DNA of 5,427 nucleotides. Origin: Bacteroidales bacterium. Its GTDB lineage: Bacteria; Bacteroidota; Bacteroidia; Bacteroidales; Muribaculaceae. Below, piece by piece: positions 1 to 5,153 of the stretch. The DNA is taken from positions 1 through 5,427 of the forward strand of contig CAAFXX010000440.1 of NCBI GenBank assembly GCA_900767075.1, read 5' to 3'. Each line of letters opens with the position of its first letter. Position 1 is the stretch's first letter. The notes beneath the pieces were generated by a model. The model saw nothing but the letters and a program-made list of their open reading frames with translations. It had not been told where the DNA came from and made no database searches. Made by a program: the position numbers and the translations under genes.

Positions 1-174
1 CTTCTTTGCCTTTTCATTTATGGCGTCGATGGTAACACTGCGCGTATCATCGTATGTCGTGCCGAAATGAACCATGAGAATAGCAGTCTTCTCTTTAGGC
101 ACATCATTGAAACTTTGTGCAAATGATACCATTACGCTCATTAAGGCTATAATGACAAATGTGAATCTTTTCAT
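1..174 (-). CDS. Exported CbiK-like sirohydrochlorin cobaltochelatase (N-terminal 58 residues, cut by window edge)
   Basis: The first 58 codons of a minus-strand gene that starts at the ATG at 174 and runs off the left edge in frame. Residues 1-20 (MKRFTFVIIALMSVMVSFAQ) form a type I signal peptide with likely cleavage after Ala19; no lipobox cysteine follows, so a soluble periplasmic product is predicted. The mature start carries AILMVHFGTTYDDTR (residues 33-47), which matches by eye the first strand and loop of the anaerobic cobaltochelatase CbiK (Salmonella CbiK has a similar VSFGTSYHDT segment). CbiK inserts Co2+ into sirohydrochlorin in the early-cobalt B12 pathway. The metal-binding His/Glu residues lie outside the window, so activity cannot be judged. 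Exported CbiK relatives are known, for example Desulfovibrio CbiK-P and the Porphyromonas IhtB heme-binding protein, for which a dechelatase role has been proposed. It lies 87 nt after the DUF4374 gene on the same strand, below a cobalamin riboswitch, which supports a tetrapyrrole or cobalt role. The family call is fairly firm; the direction of metal transfer and the substrate are open. Confidence 0.82.
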   Translation of the reverse strand, partial: MKRFTFVIIALMSVMVSFAQSFNDVPKEKTAILMVHFGTTYDDTRSVTIDAINEKAKK

Positions 175-198
175 TTTATCTTATGAATGGTAAAAGCC

Positions 199-233
199 CT
201 CCCGGAACGTTACAGACAGAATCGTTCCGGGAG
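199..233 (-). repeat. Perfect 11-bp inverted repeat between the lipoprotein and chelatase genes
   Basis: The arms CTCCCGGAACG (199-209) and CGTTCCGGGAG (223-233) are exact reverse complements around a 13-nt loop. In the minus-strand transcript the hairpin lies 28 nt after the lipoprotein stop and 24 nt before the chelatase ATG, and is followed by GGCTTTTACC. Four U residues make a poor intrinsic terminator. It is more likely a partial terminator, or an mRNA processing or stability element that lowers chelatase output relative to the receptor and lipoprotein. The repeat is seen directly; the function is inferred. A protein-binding palindrome is possible but less likely with so long a loop. Confidence 0.5.
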
Positions 234-261
234 AGTGGCATAAAAAAAGAAAACTACTATA

Positions 262-1533
262 TCATTTCTTAATGTCTTCGACTACACGGATTTGTTCGAA
301 GTAATATCCGGAAGCCATGGTGGCGCCAAGTGTCGTTTTGTTATTGGCGACATCGTAAATGTAAATCTGAGGTTTCTGACCCTCGGCATCCACGCCTATA
401 TAAGCCTTGTGGTTCACATAAGCCATGCGGGATGAGAACCTGCCGCTGCTGTATGCCAGGCGCTTTCCTTCATAATTGATAGGCGTGCTCGTCTTGGTGG
501 CGACATCAATCACAGTATAATAGTGGCTAAAGGAATCGATGTCGGTGCCGGCGGCGTCATCGCGGGCGTAAGCCACGACCTTGTTGTCTCCTACATACAT
601 TACGGAAATAAGTTTGCCGCCAGCCGTGAAGCCGTCATAATTCTTGTCGAATGTCGTGGAATTTGCGGGAATCTTGAGAAGATGGCTGTTCTCCTTGCCG
701 TCGGCGTCATCTGTCACACAGGCTATGTAAAGGTTATTGTTCCCGTCGATGAAAGTAGTGGTCTGAAGAAGTTCGCCGTATGCAGTTCCTACCATCTCAC
801 AGTCAAGGAAGCAGGGGGTATTGCTCTCCACCGCCATAGTCTCGGGATTGATTACGGCGGTCATCATAGTCGTCACCCTCTTGCCACGCCGTCCGCTCGT
901 CTTGGCAAAATAGAAGTAGAAGAGCTTGTTGTCGGATGAACGGTAGTTGAGGATGCCGGCTGTAGTGAAGAGTTCGCCGCCTTCGGGCATAGGCACATCA
1001 AGGGTGCCTTCGCTGATGATTGTCATGTCATCGGCGTTAAGTTTGGTCCAGACTATTTTCGTGGCATCGCCGTTTGCAGCCATGATGACAAGGGTATTGT
1101 CGTTGACCCATGCATGGGTGTATTTACGGGTTGCGTAGGTGTTGGTCTGGAAACGACGCTCCTTGACTACCTCCACCTTGTTGTCCTTGATGATATATTT
1201 TGCGAAGCGGTCGCCAGATACGGGAACCTGATAATAGTAGGCACCCTTGAGGATGGTTTCGAGTGAAAGGAGGGAGTTTACTTCAGTGCCTGTGCCCTGG
1301 AAAGTGATTTCCGGCTGGCCGGCGTCAAGGGAACTGACACTGCGTACGAGTGTCTGCACGTCGCGGCCCATACCTCCGTGACGGTCAAGTGCAACCCAGA
1401 GGTCGAAGTGGTAATCCTGAATAATTGTGGGGTCATCCGGATTGTCGGGTTTGTCGTCATCGGAACAACTTGTCATTCCGAATGCTAAAAACAGCGCCAT
1501 GAATGAGCTTAGAAGAAATTTGGTTTTTTTCAT
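262..1533 (-). CDS. DUF4374-type surface lipoprotein, predicted beta-propeller, partner of the TonB receptor
   Basis: A 423-residue protein starting at the ATG at 1533, 18 nt after the receptor stop codon, so probably co-translated or at least co-transcribed with it. Residues 1-22 are a lipoprotein signal peptide with lipobox MTSC and lipid-modified Cys23. SDDDK follows directly, resembling the acidic lipoprotein export signal that sends Bacteroides lipoproteins to the cell surface; a flexible Asp/Pro-rich linker runs to about residue 37. The rest shows a recurring pattern of a turn rich in Asn/Asp/Gly followed by a hydrophobic strand: NDNTLVIMA (144-152), DNKLFYFYF (201-209), NNNLYIACV (265-273), DNKVVAYAR (316-324), NHKAYIGVD (374-382). 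The 51-64 residue spacing suits beta-propeller blades. I recognise it by eye as the DUF4374 family, which is often found beside TonB-dependent receptors in Bacteroidota. It probably captures ligand at the surface for the receptor, as BtuG does for B12 or XusB for enterobactin. Those analogies are inference, and the ligand is not shown by the sequence. Confidence 0.85.
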   Translation of the reverse strand: MKKTKFLLSSFMALFLAFGMTSCSDDDKPDNPDDPTIIQDYHFDLWVALDRHGGMGRDVQTLVRSVSSLDAGQPEITFQGTGTEVNSLLSLETILKGAYYYQVPVSGDRFAKYIIKDNKVEVVKERRFQTNTYATRKYTHAWVNDNTLVIMAANGDATKIVWTKLNADDMTIISEGTLDVPMPEGGELFTTAGILNYRSSDNKLFYFYFAKTSGRRGKRVTTMMTAVINPETMAVESNTPCFLDCEMVGTAYGELLQTTTFIDGNNNLYIACVTDDADGKENSHLLKIPANSTTFDKNYDGFTAGGKLISVMYVGDNKVVAYARDDAAGTDIDSFSHYYTVIDVATKTSTPINYEGKRLAYSSGRFSSRMAYVNHKAYIGVDAEGQKPQIYIYDVANNKTTLGATMASGYYFEQIRVVEDIKK

Positions 1534-1551
1534 GTTATTGTTAGTTGATTG

Positions 1552-3771
1552 TTAATTGATGAAGATTCTGAATTTTGCTCCGAAGGCGCGTCCAGGCTTC
1601 TGCAGCATGTAGTTGTCGTAGGCGAGACAATCAAAGAGATTGCTACACTCCAGCGAGACGTTATATCTGTCTTTATGCCAGGAATAGGAAAGTGAAAGAT
1701 TGGTAATGTTCTGAGTGGGGATCCTCGCTTTGGTCGAAGCGGCTCCGAAGGCTTCCCAATTCAGGTAATACCAATGGATATATTGATATTCGGCACTGAT
1801 CCTTAACTTATCGGTTTTCATGAAAAGGTCGCGGAAAGTGTATGATGCGTCGAAATTGCCGAAAAACCAGGGGCGATTGGGAACCCTGTTCTTATAGGTT
1901 GCCGAGAGGTTGCCGTCGGTCTTGTATTTCTTAAGGTCGCGGGCATCGCTCCAGCTCAGGTTTGCCGACAGATGAAGAGAATTGTTCCACAAATATGATA
2001 TTTCCGCGTCGAAACCCTTTATGTCGATTGCCGGTTCGTTGACATACTGCATCATTCCCTCTCTTTCGGAAATGGTGGCTCGGATGTAATTCTGCACATG
2101 GCGTATGAAGCCGTTTGCTTCATAACTCAAGAGATTATCTTCCCCAAAACGATACGATCCGAATATTCCCAAATTATAGTTGTTGCTCGACTCCGGATTT
2201 AACGCGAGATTGGGATAGACAGTCGTGCCGTTGCCGAGAAGTTCCCTTGACAGAGGCAGGCGTACGCTGTGTTCATACGACCCTTTTATGGAAAAGGGGT
2301 CGCATATGGAATATCTGGTTCCGATGCCTGCTCCCCAGTAGTTTTTCACCTTATGGCGTTCGATTTTATCCGATCCCGTTATGGTGATGTCGTCTGTCTG
2401 TTTTATGGACAGTGCATTGATATAATCCTTTACAAAATAGGAGGTCTGCCATGCGCTGTTGAAGAAAGACTGGGAATATGTCAGCGAGAGGATATGCTTT
2501 GTGATGATATCGTTCGACGGCTCGAAGTTACTGTCGATCTTATCATACCGGTCATTGCCGCGGCGGTTCATCATATAATTGAACGCAAAGGTATTGTGCT
2601 CGTTAAGCTCATAGTCTATTCCGGCGTTTAAAACGGTGAGCGGGCGTTTATACACGCGGATTGTTCTGCCCTTGTTGTTCATTTCATTGCCAGACGAAGG
2701 CATCCAGGTTCCGTCCCATGAATATTTGCGGTAAGCAGTATCGACCGTCTCGCTATGGTCCCATGTATGGGATAAAGTCAGTCTGGTCAATACCGGGCCC
2801 CAATTTTTGTTATAGCGTGCAGAAATATTAAAGGAATGGGAGTGGCGGCTTGCCTCGCCGTATACCTTATTCTGCATTGCTCCCGTCTGGATTTCTTTAT
2901 CAAGTTTATTATACGAGGCTCCGATAAAGAATTGGTCAGCCCATTTCACATTGTTCACGCCGACTTCCAGTTGACCTAAGATGGAGAAATAGTCGTCGTG
3001 GAAACGCCGTTTGTCGGTGAAGATATAGCGGTCATCTTCATCGCTCCAGACTTCCACTCCCTTCATCAGATAATCATTCTTGGAGTAATTTATGCTGAAT
3101 GTGGGACGTATGGCTATCGGAGTTCCGGGGATATAGTATTGTCCGGTGATGTCGCCGGTATGTGTATGGAAAGAGCCGATACCGTATGATGCATCGAGAA
3201 AATTCTGCCGTTTCTTCCGCGTCACGATGTTGACAGCGCCGCCGAGTGCGTCGGAGCCGAGATAGGATGGAACGACGCCCTTATATAATTCGACACGCTC
3301 TACAGTGTTGAGCGGCACATTGTCGAGGGTAAGACCGGTTCCTTTTGTCTCCAAGGGGACACCGTCGATAAAATAGCGTATTGAATTTCCCGACATGCCG
3401 TTTATCGTCAGGTCGAAATCCGATCCTGCGCCTCCTTCCCGCCTTACCTTGACGCCAGCCGTGCGGTCGATAAGGTGGTTTAAGTTAACCATCTTGTTGA
3501 TGTTTGGCGTTATTTCAACCGCGTTTACCGAAAACGCGCCTTCCTCGAGCTGCTTTGCTTTTGTCTTGCCATATACCTTCACATCCTGCAGCAGGATAGG
3601 GTCTATTCCTGTTTCGATATCGGATATGGAGTCTATTGTTAGGTTGGATTCGGATTTAATTCTATTGTCGACGGTTGATGAATTATTGCCGGAGTGGGTA
3701 TAAACAGTTTTAGCCGCCTGTAAAGACAGGTGGCTCAGAAAGAAGACGAAAATAAGTATCCAATTTTTCAT
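1552..3771 (-). CDS. TonB-dependent outer-membrane receptor under cobalamin riboswitch control
   Basis: A 739-residue receptor. I place the start at the ATG at 3771 because it opens directly into a signal peptide (MKNWILIFVFFLSHLSLQAA). A longer reading from a TTG at 3816 would add 15 residues and would lie inside the leader hairpin. A short spacer with a TonB-box-like LLQDVKVYG (residues 60-68) leads into the plug (about 59-186), seen in LIDRTAGVKVRREGGAG, YFIDGVPLETKG, VERVELYKGVVPSYLGSDA and LGGAVNIVTRK. The remainder is the beta-barrel, ending in FRIFIN. It lacks the N-terminal carboxypeptidase-regulatory-like domain of SusC-type receptors, so it belongs with the vitamin, siderophore and heme receptors. 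Around residues 500-535, VRLP and YPNLALNPE echo the FRAP/NPNL region of heme receptors, but no histidine lies between them, which argues against a standard heme receptor. The riboswitch leader and the downstream CbiK-like gene make a corrinoid or cobalt ligand the best guess. BtuB is possible, but the substrate is not proven. Confidence 0.93.
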   Translation of the reverse strand: MKNWILIFVFFLSHLSLQAAKTVYTHSGNNSSTVDNRIKSESNLTIDSISDIETGIDPILLQDVKVYGKTKAKQLEEGAFSVNAVEITPNINKMVNLNHLIDRTAGVKVRREGGAGSDFDLTINGMSGNSIRYFIDGVPLETKGTGLTLDNVPLNTVERVELYKGVVPSYLGSDALGGAVNIVTRKKRQNFLDASYGIGSFHTHTGDITGQYYIPGTPIAIRPTFSINYSKNDYLMKGVEVWSDEDDRYIFTDKRRFHDDYFSILGQLEVGVNNVKWADQFFIGASYNKLDKEIQTGAMQNKVYGEASRHSHSFNISARYNKNWGPVLTRLTLSHTWDHSETVDTAYRKYSWDGTWMPSSGNEMNNKGRTIRVYKRPLTVLNAGIDYELNEHNTFAFNYMMNRRGNDRYDKIDSNFEPSNDIITKHILSLTYSQSFFNSAWQTSYFVKDYINALSIKQTDDITITGSDKIERHKVKNYWGAGIGTRYSICDPFSIKGSYEHSVRLPLSRELLGNGTTVYPNLALNPESSNNYNLGIFGSYRFGEDNLLSYEANGFIRHVQNYIRATISEREGMMQYVNEPAIDIKGFDAEISYLWNNSLHLSANLSWSDARDLKKYKTDGNLSATYKNRVPNRPWFFGNFDASYTFRDLFMKTDKLRISAEYQYIHWYYLNWEAFGAASTKARIPTQNITNLSLSYSWHKDRYNVSLECSNLFDCLAYDNYMLQKPGRAFGAKFRIFIN

Positions 3772-3773
3772 TC

Positions 3774-3819
3774 GGTTTGCTGCCAAATTTAAAACTGGGG
3801 TACTATCACGCAGCAAACC
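3774..3819 (-). promoter_or_regulatory. Start-codon-proximal leader hairpin, likely riboswitch expression platform
   Basis: A perfect 10-bp stem: in the transcript GGUUUGCUGC (3819 to 3810) pairs with GCAGCAAACC (3783 to 3774) across a 26-nt loop. The 3' arm ends two bases before the receptor AUG at 3771, so the folded stem covers the ribosome-binding region. No U-run follows it, so it is not an intrinsic terminator. Cobalamin riboswitches outside the Firmicutes commonly act on translation through such a sequestering hairpin, and I infer that here B12 binding favours this closed form. The stem is seen directly; its coupling to the aptamer is inferred. Confidence 0.6.
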
Positions 3820-3825
3820 ATAATC

Positions 3826-3887
3826 ATTCTCTCTTGGGACGAGACGAATGGCTGTTTTGTGGTAATATAACCCGAAAACTACAAAAC
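3826..3887 (-). other. Two further leader hairpins between aptamer and start codon
   Basis: In the transcript the first hairpin is GUUUUGU (3887 to 3881) with ACAAAAC (3860 to 3854), a 7-bp stem that continues for two pairs after one A-C mismatch, around a G/U-rich loop. The second spans 3849 to 3826: AUUC, a bulged G and UCUC pair with GAGA and GAAU around a 7-nt loop. Neither is followed by a U-run. Either could carry the loop that kisses the aptamer's L5 (loop sequence UGAGAAU), but I found no convincing perfect loop-loop match, so L13 is not assigned. They may also serve as spacers or folding intermediates. Confidence 0.35.
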
Positions 3888-3893
3888 TATATG

Positions 3894-4050
3894 TTGGTCT
3901 GGCAGGTCTCCTGACTTATCCCCTCATCGACGCCTTCCCGCCGGTCTTTCCGGCAGTGACATAATGTCGGTGAGTTTTGAAGGAATTACAGTAGCGGGTC
4001 TGTTCCGGATTCTCACCGGATTCCCTATTAATCGCAATGCTGCGAACCAA
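3894..4050 (-). ncRNA. Cobalamin (adenosylcobalamin-type) riboswitch aptamer
   Basis: On the minus strand the conserved elements occur in the right order: closing helix P1, UUGGUU (4050 to 4045) with GACCAA (3899 to 3894); the UUAAUAGGGAA core entry; the UCCGGUGAGAAUCCGG hairpin; the ACAGACCCGCUACUGUAA segment; the CACUG ... GGGAAGGCG core with a small GCCGG/CCGGC hairpin; and the B12 box AAGUCAGGAGACCUGCC at 3917 to 3901. The B12 box differs from the usual AGCCAGGAGACCUGCC at only one or two bases. It lies 122 nt upstream of the receptor start and is expected to repress the operon when intracellular B12 is sufficient. The identification is very secure; whether adenosyl- or methyl/aquocobalamin is preferred cannot be read by eye. 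Confidence 0.96.
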
Positions 4051-4058
4051 AACTGCTG

Positions 4059-4090
4059 CAAATTTAAAAAATTTTTCTTATTCATCCAAA
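4059..4090 (-). promoter_or_regulatory. Bacteroidota-type promoter of the riboswitch/receptor operon
   Basis: Reading leftward on the minus strand, TTTG (4090 to 4087) is followed by a 20-nt spacer and TAAATTTG (4066 to 4059), an exact match to the Bacteroides primary-sigma consensus TTTG-N19-21-TAnnTTTG. Transcription should start a few bases downstream, near 4051-4055, just before the first base of aptamer helix P1 at 4050. That close fit to an independently recognised RNA supports the call. Confidence 0.75.
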
Positions 4091-4135
4091 TGTAGTTTTA
4101 TGATTTTTCAGAATTGATTTCGACTTCGGGCACGA

Positions 4136-4167
4136 TTTGCGGATGATGCCGATTTTTTGTAATTTTG
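4136..4167 (+). promoter_or_regulatory. Bacteroidota-type promoter of the LPS kinase gene
   Basis: TTTG (4136-4139), a 20-nt spacer and TAATTTTG (4160-4167) match TTTG-N20-TAnnTTTG exactly. The expected transcript start is near 4172-4176, giving a leader of about 15-20 nt before the ATG at 4191. The promoter rules out the TTG at 4137 as the start of the kinase gene. It is divergent from the riboswitch promoter, with 45 nt between the two -33 elements. Confidence 0.68.
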
Positions 4168-4190
4168 TGGCTTGTAATATAAGCCGGACT

Positions 4191-4940
4191 ATGGGAATAA
4201 AGATCAGAATGAATCCGAAATATGGGAAATTGCGCGATTTTATCGGGCAATTGCCGGACCGTTTTGACCGCGAGGGAAGAATTATCCATGACGGCAGAAA
4301 CAAACTGAAAGTGTTTGATGTCGACGGACTGGAAATAAACGTGAAGCGTTACCGGATTCCCATTTTCATAAACCGGTTGATATATACGTTCATACGCAAG
4401 CCCAAAGGTGTAAGGGCATTTGAATATCCGGCGCGTCTTGAAAAGGCGGGAATAGAAACGCCTGAGCCAATAGCATATATCCAGGAAAACAGATCGGGAC
4501 TAATCCGTTATTCCTATTTTGTGAGTGTGCAGTCACCTTATCCGAACGATATGTATCACTTCGGGGAAGAAGACGCCGATTCATGTCGCGATTTCATAGA
4601 GGCGTTCGCCCGGGAAATGGCACGGTGCCATGAAGCCGGAATACTTCACAGGGATCTGTCGCCAGGAAATATACTTTACGACAAAATAGATGGGGAATAC
4701 AAGTTTACAGTGGTCGACATAAACCGCATGGGTTTCGGAAAGGTTGATGTCAGGACCGGATGTCTTAATTTCGCCCGTCTTTGGGGGCAGCCCCGCTTTT
4801 TCAGAATCCTTGCCGAAGAGTATGCCAAAGCCCGACATGCCGATGCCGACCAATGCGTGCAATGGATAAAAGAGGGAAGGATGAAATATATGTCGAAATT
4901 CGACAAGCCGAGCGACATAGGCTATGACGCTAAAATATAA
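4191..4940 (+). CDS. Lipopolysaccharide kinase (WaaP/InaA/Kdo kinase-like family)
   Basis: A 249-residue protein. I chose the ATG at 4191 because it lies just downstream of a good promoter and gives MGIKIRMNPKYGKL, resembling the beginning of Bacteroidota relatives; the ATG at 4209 is a weaker alternative. It has a minimal protein-kinase-like fold: INVKRY with candidate beta-3 lysine Lys52, a possible helix-C Glu78 in RAFEYPARL, the catalytic loop HRDLSPGN (153-160, catalytic Asp155 and metal-binding Asn160), and a metal-binding Asp176 in VVDINR where DFG would be. All key residues are present, so it should be active. The family phosphorylates Kdo or heptose in the LPS inner core at the cytoplasmic face of the inner membrane. 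No signal peptide or membrane segment is seen. The acceptor sugar is not known. DUF4250 follows after 5 nt and a nucleotide-sugar ketoisomerase lies beyond, which fits a surface-glycan setting. Confidence 0.88.
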   Translation: MGIKIRMNPKYGKLRDFIGQLPDRFDREGRIIHDGRNKLKVFDVDGLEINVKRYRIPIFINRLIYTFIRKPKGVRAFEYPARLEKAGIETPEPIAYIQENRSGLIRYSYFVSVQSPYPNDMYHFGEEDADSCRDFIEAFAREMARCHEAGILHRDLSPGNILYDKIDGEYKFTVVDINRMGFGKVDVRTGCLNFARLWGQPRFFRILAEEYAKARHADADQCVQWIKEGRMKYMSKFDKPSDIGYDAKI

Positions 4941-4945
4941 TAGAT

Positions 4946-5122
4946 ATGGTGATACCGTCTGATCCTTTCATGCTTCTGAGCATGGTCAATATGAAACTTC
5001 GCGACGAATATCCCTCGCTCGATGAGTTATGCGCTTCCGAAGGTCTTGATAAATCAACGCTTGTCTCGACCCTCGCGTCCGCAGGTTTTGAATATCTACC
5101 GGAAGTGAATCAATTCAGATAG
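4946..5122 (+). CDS. DUF4250 family small protein
   Basis: A complete 58-residue ORF from the ATG at 4946 to the TAG at 5120-5122, beginning 5 nt after the kinase stop and so almost certainly in the same operon. It carries the family pattern as I know it: DPFMLLSMVNMKLRD (residues 6-20), YPSLDELC, a Leu-Asp-Lys segment opening a second helix, and the C-terminal NQF before the end. Helix-turn-helix spacing (PSLDELCASEGLDKSTLVS) suggests a small, all-helical, possibly DNA- or protein-binding domain. No signal peptide, cysteine pair or catalytic motif is seen. The function of DUF4250 is unknown and I do not assign one. Confidence 0.85.
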   Translation: MVIPSDPFMLLSMVNMKLRDEYPSLDELCASEGLDKSTLVSTLASAGFEYLPEVNQFR

Positions 5123-5153
5123 ACTAAAAGCGGCAAAGGCGCGTTTTGAAAGT

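Noticed and set aside
523..939. 138-residue plus-strand ORF opposite the lipoprotein gene
   Set aside because: It is antisense to a well-supported coding region, has no recognisable domain or promoter, and is best explained as a shadow of the minus-strand codons. The same holds for the plus-strand ORFs inside the receptor gene.
1552..3771. Classical heme receptor (HmuR-like)
   Set aside because: The FRAP/NPNL-like segment is degenerate and lacks the intervening histidine, and the operon is under a cobalamin riboswitch.
1552..3816. Longer receptor reading starting at a TTG at 3816
   Set aside because: The extra 15 residues are not signal-like, the TTG lies in the 5' arm of the leader hairpin, and the ATG at 3771 opens directly into a proper signal peptide.
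3826..3849. Kissing-loop partner (L13) for the riboswitch L5
   Set aside because: AUUCGUCUC resembles a complement of L5 GAGAAU, but one inserted G breaks the match and the segment lies in a stem rather than a loop, so no assignment is made.
4087..4094. TACATTTG on the minus strand as the -7 element
   Set aside because: It fits TAnnTTTG, but no TTTG lies 19-21 nt upstream. Its own TTTG serves better as the -33 element of the promoter whose -7 is at 4059-4066.
4137..4190. Upstream TTG extension of the kinase gene
   Set aside because: The TTG is part of the promoter -33 element, and the -7 element lies inside this stretch, so it would not be transcribed from that promoter. Relatives begin near the ATG at 4191.
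5126..5147. AAAAGCG / CGC(G)TTTT hairpin between DUF4250 and the ketoisomerase as a terminator
   Set aside because: The stem is only seven pairs with a bulge, rich in A-T, and has no U-run after it. It sits seven bases before the next start codon, so chance or a weak structure is more likely.
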